A DNA stretch of 64,000 bases from Pseudomonas citrullilanati (GCF_030580855.1 NZ_JAUQOP010000003.1:62001-126000), one strand, 5' to 3'. Positions 36,474-46,156 are shown, counted from the first letter of the stretch. Program-made: numbers and translations. The notes: generated by a model from the letters alone, not told the origin.

Positions 36474-37487
36474 ATGGAATATGCCTTCGTCACAGGCGCT
36501 ACTGGCCTGCTCGGGAACAATGTCGTCCATGCGCTGCTGGCGCGCAAAATCAAGGTCAAGGCGCTGGTTCGCTCCATTGAAAAAGCGCGCAAGCAGTTTG
36601 GCGACCTGCCCGTCGAACTGGTCGAAGGCGACATGCTCGATGTCGACGCCTTCAGTCACGCCTTGCAGGGTTGCGACGCCCTGTTCCATACCGCGGCCTA
36701 TTTTCGCGACAGCTACAAAGGCGGAAAACATTGGCAGAAGCTGTACGACACCAACGTGACCGGCACCGAGCGCCTGTTGCAAGCCGCCTATGCCGCCGGC
36801 ATCCGACGCGCCGTGCATACCTCTTCCATCGCGGTGCTCAAGGGCAACCGCGACCAAGTGATCGACGAAACCATGTCTCGCAGTGAGCAGGAAGCCGACG
36901 ATTACTACTTGAGCAAGATATTGTCCGAACAGAAGGTCCAGGAGTTCCTGGTGCAACACCCGGACATGTTCATCGCCATGGTCTTGCCGGGCTGGATGTT
37001 TGGCCCCGGTGATATTGGTCCTACCTCATCAGGACAGTTCCTGCTGGATTTTGTAGGACAAAAACTCCCCGGCGTTCTTCCTGGAAGTTTTTCCGTGGTC
37101 GACGCCCGTGACGTGGCCGAGCACCAGATCGCCGCCATCACCCGGGGCAGGTCCGGCGAACGTTACCTGGCCGCCGGCAATCACATGGACATGAAGAGTA
37201 TCTTCCAGGCACTTGCCAGTGTCAGTGGTATCAAGGCACCAGAACGCAAAGTGCCTTTGCTCATGTTGCGAATCATCGCCATTGTCTACGAAGGTTATTA
37301 CCGCCTGACTAAAAAGCCGGTATTGATCAGCACCTCCACGGTCAAACTCATGGAACAGGAACAAGGCCGCACACACTTCAGCCACCAGAAGAGTTCAAGG
37401 GAGCTGGACTGCAAGTTCCGCCCTGTCAGTGAAACCCTGACCGATACGCTGAATTGGTATCGAAACAATAACTACCTAGATGCTTGA
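36474..37487 (+). CDS. NAD(P)-dependent extended SDR (dihydroflavonol reductase-like)
   Basis: 337 residues, first gene of the operon. The nucleotide-binding motif is FVTGATGLLGNN at residues 5-16, and the active-site Tyr144-x-x-x-Lys148 reads YYLSK, with TSS in RRAVHTSSIAV providing the serine. The fold is the extended SDR (epimerase/dehydratase) type, in which dihydroflavonol-4-reductase-like members reduce ketones. In this operon it could reduce a keto group of the acyl or butenolide product. A ribosome-binding AAAGGAG lies ten bases upstream of the ATG. Confidence 0.9.
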   Translation: MEYAFVTGATGLLGNNVVHALLARKIKVKALVRSIEKARKQFGDLPVELVEGDMLDVDAFSHALQGCDALFHTAAYFRDSYKGGKHWQKLYDTNVTGTERLLQAAYAAGIRRAVHTSSIAVLKGNRDQVIDETMSRSEQEADDYYLSKILSEQKVQEFLVQHPDMFIAMVLPGWMFGPGDIGPTSSGQFLLDFVGQKLPGVLPGSFSVVDARDVAEHQIAAITRGRSGERYLAAGNHMDMKSIFQALASVSGIKAPERKVPLLMLRIIAIVYEGYYRLTKKPVLISTSTVKLMEQEQGRTHFSHQKSSRELDCKFRPVSETLTDTLNWYRNNNYLDA

Positions 37488-37567
37488 TTGAAATAATTTA
37501 ACTATAGCCTGCCTCTGTAACACGGTTCAGACACGCCATACATCCAAGGATTGAAAGAGGTTGGTAT

Positions 37568-39088
37568 ATGAAAAGCCTTTCCAATAAAGAAGGTTTTCTG
37601 CATCGCTTTGTCGGTTTTTCGGAATCTTTTCCTGATCAGTTAGCCATCCACTACCTGGACGCGGAAGAACAGTCCGTAACTTACCGTCAATTGCGAAACA
37701 TGGCACAAGCCGGTAATGGCGTACTTAAAGCATTGGCGGTAGCCCCTGGCGATAAAGTCGCGATGGTGCTACCCAACAGTGTGGAGTTCATCGCTTATTA
37801 CCTGGCGATCATCGGCCGCGGAGCGGTGCCGGTGATCCTCAACCACAAGCTGACGCCGTTCGAGATGGCCAACGTCATCGGCCTGGCCGCGCCGACGCTG
37901 GTGGTCACGACGGGTGCACTGTCGCAGCAGCACAGCGAGCTGTTCCACCCAACCTCTGGCATTCGCCACACCTTGGTCCTGGACATTGGCGGCGAGCCAT
38001 CGGCGGCGCTGCCGGTCCATGCAACGGCCGTCGCACAGGTGCCCCACGAGGCCGAGCCCCTGGTCTTGCCCGAGGGCAATCCGGTGGTCTCGGTGCAGTT
38101 TACCTACCGGGGCCTGGGCAAGCCCCTGGCGGTCGCCCACCGCTATCTCGACCTGACGCAATCGAGCGACGGGCTGCACGAGCAGTTCCACTTGCAAGGC
38201 GTCGGCTCGGTCCACCTGGTGACGTTGCCGCTCTATGCCATTTTCGGGTTGTCGGTGATGATGGTGTTCCCGTTGAGCATCGGCGCCACCTTGCTGATGA
38301 CCAACACGCTGCTCAATCGCGACCTGGCAGAAGTGCTGTCCGAACACCAGGTCACTTTCGCCTGCCTGGTGCCCGACGTCATCCGCTACTTCAACACGCG
38401 CCTGGCCAAGCGCAAAGGCGCGCTGCTGCCGATGCACTCGAAGCTGATGATCTATTCGGGTGGCAGCCACCTGCCGGCCGACGAAGCCGAGAAGCTGGGC
38501 AAGTTGCTCGGCTGCAAGGCGGTGCTGCAAGGCTACGGGTTGACCGAAAGCATGCCGGTGATCGTCCAGAGCTCGATTGGCGAGGTCCATCGCGGCGCCA
38601 TGGGACGCGCGATCAGTGGCGTGGAACTGCGGGTCGTCGACGCCGAGGGACGCGAAGTTGTCCCCGGCCGCATCGGCGAGTTGCTGATCCGCGGCTCGAT
38701 GGTGATCGACGGCTACCTCGATGCCGAAGACGCCAATGCCCGGTTCTTCCGCGATGGCTGGTTTCATACCGGCGACCTGGTCTGGCAGGACGAAGACGGC
38801 CACGTGTTTTTCTACTGCCAACGCCTGCGGATCTCGAAGATCAAGGCGCAGATGGTCGACCTGGCGGAAATCGAATCCATCGCCCTGAAACACCCTGGCG
38901 TCACGCGCGCCAAAGCCTACATCGTCCCGGACAACAAGGACGTGAACGTCTTGCATCTGTGCGTGGAAGGCAGCGCCGAATTGACCCAGAACGCGATCGC
39001 CACCCTGCTTTCGCGCTACCTGTCGGGCTTCAAGCTGCCCAGGACCGTCGAAATCATCGCACTCAAGGAAGTGGCACATGCAAGCTGA
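37568..39088 (+). CDS. Adenylation-fold (acyl-CoA/ACP ligase-like) protein with degraded motifs
   Basis: 506 residues of the ANL superfamily. The fold is complete through YGLTES (323-328), GELLIRG and HTGDL (400-404). However, the phosphate-binding loop, normally TSGTTGxPKG, is TYRGLGKPLAV here (179-189), and the protein stops at EVAHAS just where the conserved catalytic lysine region (SGKI/L) should follow. Both changes would be expected to weaken or abolish ATP-dependent acyl activation. It may be a non-adenylating acyl-binding protein or an enzyme with altered chemistry. Its last codons overlap the next gene by 11 bases (translational coupling). Confidence 0.85.
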   Translation: MKSLSNKEGFLHRFVGFSESFPDQLAIHYLDAEEQSVTYRQLRNMAQAGNGVLKALAVAPGDKVAMVLPNSVEFIAYYLAIIGRGAVPVILNHKLTPFEMANVIGLAAPTLVVTTGALSQQHSELFHPTSGIRHTLVLDIGGEPSAALPVHATAVAQVPHEAEPLVLPEGNPVVSVQFTYRGLGKPLAVAHRYLDLTQSSDGLHEQFHLQGVGSVHLVTLPLYAIFGLSVMMVFPLSIGATLLMTNTLLNRDLAEVLSEHQVTFACLVPDVIRYFNTRLAKRKGALLPMHSKLMIYSGGSHLPADEAEKLGKLLGCKAVLQGYGLTESMPVIVQSSIGEVHRGAMGRAISGVELRVVDAEGREVVPGRIGELLIRGSMVIDGYLDAEDANARFFRDGWFHTGDLVWQDEDGHVFFYCQRLRISKIKAQMVDLAEIESIALKHPGVTRAKAYIVPDNKDVNVLHLCVEGSAELTQNAIATLLSRYLSGFKLPRTVEIIALKEVAHAS

Positions 39089-39689
39089 CAACACCCAACC
39101 GGTACTGGCCGTCTTCGACTTCGACGGCACCCTGACCGACCGGCACACGTTCTGGCGCTACATGCGCCACATCGCCGGCACCCGCGCGTTCTGGCTCAGG
39201 ATCATCCCGCTGCTGCCGAAAATGCTCAGCGTGATCGTCGGCATCACCCCGCTGATGCAAGCCCGGCTGGCGTTCATTGCCTGCTACCTGGGCGGCCTGT
39301 CCGTGGAGGACGAGCGCGAGCACGCCAAGTACTTCATCACCGAACTGCTGCCCCTCTGGCTCCGGCCCGAGGCCCTGCGCCGGTTGCAATGGCACCAGTC
39401 CATGGGCCACGTCACCGCGCTGGTCAGCAACTCGCCCGAGAACTACCTGATCCCCTGGGGCCAGGCGGTGGGTTTCGACTACGTCTGCGGCACTCGCCTG
39501 GCCACGGCGAAGAACAAACTGACAGGCGGGATCAGCGGGACCAATTGCGTTGAGAGAGAGAAAGTCACACGGCTCAAGGGCTGCTTGAGCAACCTCGATG
39601 ACTTCTACATTTATGCCTACGGCGACTCATCAGGTGACGATGCCCTGCTCGGCATTGCCCACTCTCCTTTCTACAGAAACTGGTACTGA
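39078..39689 (+). CDS. HAD-IB family hydrolase (phosphatase-like)
   Basis: 203 residues of the haloacid dehalogenase superfamily, subclass IB (phosphoserine-phosphatase-like). Motif I is FDFDGTLTD with Asp14 and Asp16, motif II reads LVSNSP, the lysine is near EREKVTRLKG, and motif IV is YGDSSGDDALL. The helical cap (IAGTRAFWLRIIPLLPKML) is hydrophobic and could accept an acylated or membrane-near substrate. Within the AfsA-containing operon it could remove the phosphate from a butenolide phosphate intermediate. Starts inside the end of the ligase-like gene. Confidence 0.88.
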   Translation: MQADNTQPVLAVFDFDGTLTDRHTFWRYMRHIAGTRAFWLRIIPLLPKMLSVIVGITPLMQARLAFIACYLGGLSVEDEREHAKYFITELLPLWLRPEALRRLQWHQSMGHVTALVSNSPENYLIPWGQAVGFDYVCGTRLATAKNKLTGGISGTNCVEREKVTRLKGCLSNLDDFYIYAYGDSSGDDALLGIAHSPFYRNWY

Positions 39690-39692
39690 CCG

Positions 39693-41456
39693 ATGAACAC
39701 TCTGAGCACGTTGCCCCCCACGTATTTCAAGCGCCCTGGCAGCGCCCCCACCGTCATGATCGTAGGCGCCGGGCCGATTGGCCTGTCCCTGGCCATCCTG
39801 CTGAAAAAGTGGGGCGTTTCTTTGCGCATCATCGAAAAGAACGCCGGCCCTTCGACGGCGACCAAGGCGATGGCCATCCATTCGCGCACCCTGGAAATCT
39901 TCCGCGACCTGGGCATTGCCGACCAGGCCGTCAGCGCCGGCTTCACCATCAACCAGTTTTCCGTGCAATCGAACGCCCGGCGGGTGCTGAACTACAACTT
40001 CTCCTACCTCGACGCGACGTACCCGCTGCTCCTGAGCCTGCCGCAACCGCAGACCGAGAAACTCCTGCTTGAACGGCTCAACGAACTGGGCACGCAGGTG
40101 GAGTGGAACACCGAGCTGGTGGACCTGGAAAACCAGCCCGACGCCGTGCGCATGACCCTGCGCCATGCCGATGGCAGCGACGAAACGTTGACCACCCGCT
40201 GGGTGGCCGCGTGCGATGGCGCGCGCAGCAACATCAGGAAGCGCCTCGACATGACCTTCGAAGGTTCGTCCTACGACCGCTTCTTCATGCTGGCCGACGC
40301 CGACATCCAATGGTCCGGCAGCAAGGACGAAGGCGCTTTCTTCCTCGGTGCCCAGGACGGCTACGTGGCCGTCGCGCCGATCAGCGCCGAGTCCCGTTAT
40401 CGCCTGTTCATCGAGATGCCCTACAACCTGCCGCCGGAAGGCGAGCGTCCGTCCCTGAGCCTGGAAAACTTCCAGCGGTTGTGTGAAGGACGCGGGCAGA
40501 AGATGACACTGTCCAACATCTCGTCGACCACCATCGCCTCGTTCCAGCATCGCCGTGTGCAGTCCATGCAGCAGGGCTCGGTGTTCCTGGTGGGCGACTC
40601 CGCGCACATTGGCAGCCCGATCGGCGGGCAATGGATGAACCTGGGGGTTTCCGAGGCCTACAACCTGGCGTGGAAGATGGCCTACGTCGACCAGGGCCTG
40701 GCCGATCCTTCCCTGCTCGACAGCTACAACGACGAGCGCTACCCCGTCGCCCTCGAAGTCGAGAACACGGCCCACCGCCTGACCGGCCTGATCACCGTCC
40801 GGCAGCGCGCCCTGGTCTGGCTGCGGGACAACGTCCTACCACTGCTCAGCAACCGCAAGAAGGTCCAGCGCAAACTGCCGTCGATGATTTCCGGTCACCA
40901 ATACCACTACGGCAAAAGCGACTACATCCAGGAATCGCTGACCAAGAAACAGCGCAAGGACTGGCGGCGCAAAGGCAAGAAGGCCGAGTTCCCGACCGCG
41001 GCGCCGCGCGCGGGTCAACTGGCGCCGGATGTCGAGCTGTGGCAACGGCAAGGGCTGCCGCCAAAACGCTTGATCGACCTGTTCCACGGCACCTTCACGT
41101 TGCTGGTGTTCACCGGGGCCGATCAGTTTTCGCCGCTGTTGCCGGGCCATTACTCCCTGGCCCGGACCGTGGAGAAGGACTACCCGGGCATCAAGGCCTA
41201 TTGCGTGGTCGACGCCCTGAGCAGCGACGGATTGCCGTCCTGGCATTCGACGTTGCTCGACCCCGACTGGCGACTGCACAAGCGCTACCACGCCATGGAG
41301 GGCACGCTGATGCTGGTACGTCCCGACGGCTACATCGCCTTCCAGGGTGCCGACGCCATGTCGCTGGTGACGTACCTGAACCTGAGGTCCGGCTTGCTCA
41401 AGGGTGCCATAAGAACAATACCGTCCGAGGTTGACACAGTAGAACTCCAACTTTAA
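39693..41456 (+). CDS. Class A FAD-dependent monooxygenase
   Basis: 587-residue flavoprotein hydroxylase of the PheA/TfdB/MhpA type. The FAD dinucleotide motif is MIVGAGPIGLSLAILL, the DG motif ACDGARSNIRKRL, and the GD motif VFLVGDSAHIGSPIGGQ followed by MNLGVSEAYNLAWKM. A C-terminal thioredoxin-like domain (FHGTFTLLVFTGADQFSPLL) is also typical. Such enzymes hydroxylate aromatic or enolic substrates, so the pathway intermediate probably has an enol or phenol. Three bases separate it from the HAD gene, so it is in the same operon. Confidence 0.92.
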   Translation: MNTLSTLPPTYFKRPGSAPTVMIVGAGPIGLSLAILLKKWGVSLRIIEKNAGPSTATKAMAIHSRTLEIFRDLGIADQAVSAGFTINQFSVQSNARRVLNYNFSYLDATYPLLLSLPQPQTEKLLLERLNELGTQVEWNTELVDLENQPDAVRMTLRHADGSDETLTTRWVAACDGARSNIRKRLDMTFEGSSYDRFFMLADADIQWSGSKDEGAFFLGAQDGYVAVAPISAESRYRLFIEMPYNLPPEGERPSLSLENFQRLCEGRGQKMTLSNISSTTIASFQHRRVQSMQQGSVFLVGDSAHIGSPIGGQWMNLGVSEAYNLAWKMAYVDQGLADPSLLDSYNDERYPVALEVENTAHRLTGLITVRQRALVWLRDNVLPLLSNRKKVQRKLPSMISGHQYHYGKSDYIQESLTKKQRKDWRRKGKKAEFPTAAPRAGQLAPDVELWQRQGLPPKRLIDLFHGTFTLLVFTGADQFSPLLPGHYSLARTVEKDYPGIKAYCVVDALSSDGLPSWHSTLLDPDWRLHKRYHAMEGTLMLVRPDGYIAFQGADAMSLVTYLNLRSGLLKGAIRTIPSEVDTVELQL

Positions 41457-41576
41457 GTCGCCCTGTCGACGACTGCCCGCTTGATGGGTGGATTCACCCA
41501 AGGCCCGGTCCCGGGCCATGACTTTCGATTTTTCTTATTGATGGAAACGTCTACCGACTTTGGTTAGGAGAACCTC

Positions 41577-42659
41577 ATGCGCTTGCAACTCAACGATGTT
41601 GTGCAGGAATTCATCGTGTCCAACGGAAAAATAGCCCACAGTTATTTTTCCCTGTCCGAAAAGATCATCGACTCACTGTGCGAATCCAATATCGCCAAGG
41701 AATCGATCCTGATGCGCCTGCTGGAGCAGGCCGAGTCTGTCACTGCGCATTACTTCAGCGCGCACAAGCAAGTCATCGAAGGGGTCTATGCCCAAGGCCT
41801 CGAAGCCCCTGTCAACAAGGCGGTCCCGGTGCTCGAAACGGTCCACTCCAGCGCGCCGATCCTGGCCGCCGCCCCCGTCGTCGAAGCCCCCCCAGTGCTC
41901 GACTATGCCCAATGGCTGCGTGCCGAGATCAGCTCGGCCACCGGCTTCAAACAGGAGCAGATCGACTTCGACCAGAGTTTCGAGAGCCTGGGCATCGACT
42001 CCCTGGGGCTGGTGGACATTTTCGAATCCCTCGCCCAGCACTTCCCGGAAAAGAAAGCGCAAACCTCGCAACTGTTCGATGCGCCCACCCCGACCGCGCT
42101 GCTGGCCCGGCTTGAAGCCGATCCGCAGGCGCCCGCAGTGGATGTGCAGGCCTGGGTACTGGAACAACTGGCGACCATCACCGGTTTCACCGTCGAGCAG
42201 ATCGACCTGAGCCAAAGCTACGAAGGCCTGGGGCTCGACTCGCTGGTGCAGCTGGACTTCCTCGAATCGGCGGTCGCCGTGTGGCCGCAGCTCAAGGCCC
42301 GGAGTTCCGAATTGGCCAACGCCAAGTACCCGCAGGCGACCATTGCCCTGATCGAGGCCGCCCTGGCCAGCGCCGCGCCTGAAGCAGCGCCCGAGCCCGC
42401 CCCTGCGCTGGCCACGCCAGACACCCCGGCGCCGGAACATCACCTGCTGCTCGACTCGCTGTCGCCGCTGGTCGCGGACACCACGCAAACGATCGACGTC
42501 CAGACGCCCTTCGCCCAGCTCGGCCTCAACGGCTTCAGCCGCGAGGCACTCTGCCAATCCATGGCCCAACACTGCGCGTCCAGCGAGTTTGCCGGTGAAG
42601 CGCTGATGTCCCGGCGCACGCCCCAGGACGCTTTGTCGCTGCTGGCAAGGCTGGGCTGA
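41577..42659 (+). CDS. Tandem acyl carrier protein, third domain lacking serine
   Basis: 360 residues. After an N-terminal helical segment (1-105) come two canonical carrier domains with phosphopantetheine serines at 142 (LGIDSLGLVD) and 222 (LGLDSLVQLD), joined by Ala/Pro-rich linkers. A third domain has the same fold pattern (TPFAQLGLNGFSREAL), but glycine 319 replaces the serine, so it cannot be loaded. Tandem carriers are typical of PUFA synthases and some type II-like polyketide systems. AGGAG precedes the ATG. It would carry the chain for the ketosynthase gene that follows. Confidence 0.9.
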   Translation: MRLQLNDVVQEFIVSNGKIAHSYFSLSEKIIDSLCESNIAKESILMRLLEQAESVTAHYFSAHKQVIEGVYAQGLEAPVNKAVPVLETVHSSAPILAAAPVVEAPPVLDYAQWLRAEISSATGFKQEQIDFDQSFESLGIDSLGLVDIFESLAQHFPEKKAQTSQLFDAPTPTALLARLEADPQAPAVDVQAWVLEQLATITGFTVEQIDLSQSYEGLGLDSLVQLDFLESAVAVWPQLKARSSELANAKYPQATIALIEAALASAAPEAAPEPAPALATPDTPAPEHHLLLDSLSPLVADTTQTIDVQTPFAQLGLNGFSREALCQSMAQHCASSEFAGEALMSRRTPQDALSLLARLG

Positions 42660-42736
42660 AACGCACTGCGCAATACAGGAATGGAATCCGGGTGATCGAG
42701 TCTGTCACCCAGCATTTGGCGATCAGGAGACAGGGT

Positions 42737-45700
42737 ATGAGTGGCGCAGTGACAACCGCAGGCGATTTCTGCTTCAGCGCGATGGCGGGTGAGTTCCCGG
42801 GGGCGTCGTCCACCGACGCCCTCTGGCACCTGCTGTCCCAGGGGCAGAAAGCGCCTATCGAATCGATGCCGGCACGCTGGGAAGTGGACAAGGCAGCGAT
42901 CTATTCGGCGAAACCGGGCGAACGCAATCGCGTCTACCTGGACAGCGCCTTTTGCCTGGCCGATGACGCCGCCACCCCTTCGCGGCACGAAGGACGCCAG
43001 GTCGCCATCGGCCAGAGAGTCCTCCAGACGCTGCTCGGCCAACTGGCCGGGCAAGGTCCGGCACTGGCCCGGGCGCGCACGGCACTGGTGGTGGCGACCT
43101 CCTGGAGCGACGAGAGCTTTTTCGTCACCGGGCTCGCCGCAAAGGCCGCTGCGGACCAGGGCTACACACCGGGCGAACAGGTCGCCGCCCTCGCCGCCAC
43201 GCTAGGCCTCGGTGGCCCGGCGCTGTCGGTGGACACGGCCTGCAGTTCGTTCCCCTACGCCATCGACATGGCCCAGGCGCTGGTCAACAGTGGGCAGGCC
43301 GATCACGCCATCGTCATGGCGCTCAACACCGTGTTGCCGCCGGCCCTGTTCCTCGGCTTTTCCCAACTGACCGCGTTCTCCGCCCGGGCACAGATGGAAG
43401 CCTTCGGCCAGGACGCCGACGGCATCGTGCCCGGCGAGTGCGCAGTGGCCTTCCTGGTGGAGCCTGTCGCCCAGGCCTTGCTTGCCCAGCGCCAACCCCT
43501 GGGAGTCCTGCGGGCATTGGGGATGTCCGCCGACGGCGCCGAAGGCTCGGTGTTCGCCCCCGGCAAACAGGCCCAGATAACCGCTTACCAGCGGGCCTAC
43601 GCCGCGCTCGACCCGAGCGACGTGGACTACATCGAGACCCACGGCACCGGCACGCCGCTGGGTGATGCGACAGAGCTGGCGTCGCTGGACAGTTTCTTCG
43701 CCAGCCATCGCCCTGACGGCCGCAAAATCACCATTGGCTCGATCAAGTCGGTCATTGGCCACCCCCTGGCGGCCGCCGGCGGTGCGTCGCTGGCCAAGGC
43801 CTTGATGATCCTGCGCCACAAGGGCATTCCACCCCAGCCGGGCTACCGTCCCAGCACCAAGGTCGACGCGACCTGCCTGCGGCTCGCCACCGGGCAGCTA
43901 CAACCGCTCGCGGCACGTTCGTCGGCGCTGCGCATCGGCATTTCCAGTTTCGGCTTCGGCGGGGCCAACGCCCACCTGGTGGTGGATGAATACCGGCCCG
44001 GCGCCGCCCCCGCCGCGCCTCGGGCCACCCCCGGCGTGTTGATGCTGGACCTGGCGATTGTCGAAGCCGAGGCCGCACTGGGCAGCCACGGCTCATTGCA
44101 CGCCTTCGAGCAGCAGCTCGACCAGCCGGCGGCCCCTTCGGTGCTGTTCCCCTACGGGCGTTTCGTGGACTACACCGTGACGCCCGAGCAACCGTTGCTG
44201 CACGGCAAGTTCCTCGCCCAGGACCAGCTCATCGATATCGAGGGTTATGGCATGGGCCCCAAGCCGCTGGCCCACGTCGATCCGTTCAAGCTGCTGATCA
44301 CCGATCGCGTCAACCACCTGCTGCGCCGCTTGCCGGGCGTGGCCGGCTCGCCCACCACCGCGATGGTCATGTGCTGCAACATGGGCGGTGAGCGTTTCAG
44401 CAACGCCTACAGCAGCGCCCATCACTTCTACGACCGGGCCGAAGGTACACCACCGGGCGTCGAGGTGACGGACGTGGCAACCATGCTGCCGAACATGCTC
44501 TCCGGGTACCCGGCGCAGATCTTTGACTTGCGCGGTTTCCACCAGACCCTGGTCGGCACCCCGGGCCTGTTCTGGCAGACCCTGCTGGCCTCCCCGCAAT
44601 GGTTCAACGACGGCATCAGCACGTTGCTGCTCGGCGCCGGGCGTTTCATCAGTGGTGAAATCGAGGTCGAACGGGCCCAACGCTCCCCGGCCTTGCAAGG
44701 TGAAGGGCTGGGTGTACTTGCCCTGCGTCGCCATCAGGCAGGGGCCAGCGACAAACCCTTGCTGGTGATTCGCGCGGCCGTGCTGGCCCATGCCGCCGGT
44801 TCGCTGGACGAAGCGTGCCGCCTGGCCGGCAAGGCGCCCGATCAATATGCGCACATCGAGGTCTGCGAGCTGCAGCCCGACCCGGCCCCGGCACCGGGCT
44901 CGCTCCGGGACATGACCGGTTTCCTGGCGGAAGCCACGGGCATCGAGACCCTGCTGGCGGTGCTGTTGCGCCAGGCGACCCACAGCGTGATCGAGGTACG
45001 CGACGCCGGCAGGACGGTGATGTGGCTGTTCACCGAAAAGCTGCGCGAATGGCGCCCGGCGGCGGACGCCACCACCGCGCCCATCAAGCTCCCGTTCATG
45101 CTGCGGTTTGCCCATTCGGCGTCCCAGGCACTGCAGCCCCTCGTCCCGCCGGTACGACCGCTCAACCCGGTGCGCGAGCCGCAACACGACGGCGTCGACG
45201 TGTTGCAACTCAGCGACATGCTCACCAGCACGCTGCTGACCGGGCTACGCGTCAGGGTGCGCGCCATGGAAAGCCTCTTCGCCCTGCACCGGGGCGCCGG
45301 AAACCAGCGTCCGGCCCTTCGACAGCGGCGCGAGGAAAACACCGTGATCGCCGAGGTCCAGCGCCGCCCGCAATCCCTGCAGGCGCGGCTCGTGGTCGAT
45401 GAAGCGCATCCCTACTTCTTCGATCACCCACTGGACCACGTGCCCGGCATCCTGTTGATCGAAGGCGTGCTGCAATTGCTCGAACTCGCCATACCGCCCT
45501 CCGGTGGGCGGGCCGCCTACGTCAAGCACCTGAGCATCAAGTTCCAGCAGTACGTGCAGAAAGAAGGCGCGATCCAGCTGCACCTGGAACAGGGGCAGGA
45601 CCCGCAGGCATTCACCGCCAACGTCACCCAGGGCGGCCAGTCGATGTGCACCTGCGTGCTCGACATGGCCTACAGCTCGGCGTTCGAGACGTCGCCGCCC

Positions 45701-46156
45701 GTGGCGTTCAGCGCCGTGCCCTGCCGCGACAAGGCGCTGCTGCACAAGGCTCGGGAAGAAAACGTCATCGTCAGCGAGATGAGCGGTGTCGCCCAGGGCT
45801 TGAGCGTGGACACGGTGGAACTGCCGGACCGGCACTTCTTCCACGAAGGCGATCCGGACCACCATTCGATGGTGTATTTCCTCGAAGTGGCCCGCCAGTG
45901 CTACATGCAGATTGCCCACAGCCACCTGCACATCCCGCTCAAGACGCCCATGAACCTGTTGGCCTTGAGCTTCACCCTGGACCGGCCGATCCCCCGCAAC
46001 AGCCCACTCTCGCTGGCGCCCCAGGCCGGATTCGACGCGCAATTGCGGTCATTCAAGACCAACCGGATCTATATCGACCTGTTCAACCGTGGCGAAAAAA
46101 TCGGCCAGGCCAGCATCACCGCCCAGGTGCTGAGCCAGTCCGCTCCCGCTGCCTGA
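42737..46156 (+). CDS. Ketosynthase / ketosynthase-like / AfsA-type double hot-dog megaprotein
   Basis: 1139 residues in one chain. Domain 1 (about 10-425) is a full beta-ketoacyl synthase with Cys169 (VDTACSS), His302 (ETHGTGTPLGD) and His342 (IGHPLAAAG). Domain 2 (about 460-665) has thiolase-fold features (LPNMLSGYPAQIFDLRG, ISTLLLGAGRFISGE) but no active cysteine, as in a chain-length factor. Domain 3 (about 885-1135) is a pair of hot-dog units; the first carries HPYFFDHPLDHVPGILLIEG, close to the AfsA signature, and the second DPDHHSMVYFLEVARQ. There is no acyltransferase. The order parallels PfaC (KS-CLF-DH-DH), with AfsA-like units in place of FabA-like dehydratases. Start at ATG 42737, which has AGGAG seven bases upstream. 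Confidence 0.9.
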   Translation: MSGAVTTAGDFCFSAMAGEFPGASSTDALWHLLSQGQKAPIESMPARWEVDKAAIYSAKPGERNRVYLDSAFCLADDAATPSRHEGRQVAIGQRVLQTLLGQLAGQGPALARARTALVVATSWSDESFFVTGLAAKAAADQGYTPGEQVAALAATLGLGGPALSVDTACSSFPYAIDMAQALVNSGQADHAIVMALNTVLPPALFLGFSQLTAFSARAQMEAFGQDADGIVPGECAVAFLVEPVAQALLAQRQPLGVLRALGMSADGAEGSVFAPGKQAQITAYQRAYAALDPSDVDYIETHGTGTPLGDATELASLDSFFASHRPDGRKITIGSIKSVIGHPLAAAGGASLAKALMILRHKGIPPQPGYRPSTKVDATCLRLATGQLQPLAARSSALRIGISSFGFGGANAHLVVDEYRPGAAPAAPRATPGVLMLDLAIVEAEAALGSHGSLHAFEQQLDQPAAPSVLFPYGRFVDYTVTPEQPLLHGKFLAQDQLIDIEGYGMGPKPLAHVDPFKLLITDRVNHLLRRLPGVAGSPTTAMVMCCNMGGERFSNAYSSAHHFYDRAEGTPPGVEVTDVATMLPNMLSGYPAQIFDLRGFHQTLVGTPGLFWQTLLASPQWFNDGISTLLLGAGRFISGEIEVERAQRSPALQGEGLGVLALRRHQAGASDKPLLVIRAAVLAHAAGSLDEACRLAGKAPDQYAHIEVCELQPDPAPAPGSLRDMTGFLAEATGIETLLAVLLRQATHSVIEVRDAGRTVMWLFTEKLREWRPAADATTAPIKLPFMLRFAHSASQALQPLVPPVRPLNPVREPQHDGVDVLQLSDMLTSTLLTGLRVRVRAMESLFALHRGAGNQRPALRQRREENTVIAEVQRRPQSLQARLVVDEAHPYFFDHPLDHVPGILLIEGVLQLLELAIPPSGGRAAYVKHLSIKFQQYVQKEGAIQLHLEQGQDPQAFTANVTQGGQSMCTCVLDMAYSSAFETSPPVAFSAVPCRDKALLHKAREENVIVSEMSGVAQGLSVDTVELPDRHFFHEGDPDHHSMVYFLEVARQCYMQIAHSHLHIPLKTPMNLLALSFTLDRPIPRNSPLSLAPQAGFDAQLRSFKTNRIYIDLFNRGEKIGQASITAQVLSQSAPAA

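Noticed and set aside
36113..36634. 173-residue minus-strand frame in the operon control region
   Set aside because: Codon use is unlike its neighbours, it overlaps the SDR start antisense, and it shows no domain.
45330..46130. FabA/PfaC-type dehydratase pair in the megaprotein
   Set aside because: Not fully excluded, but the DHPLDHVPG signature fits AfsA better than the FabA DPVMPG motif; left as the refuting alternative in the finding.
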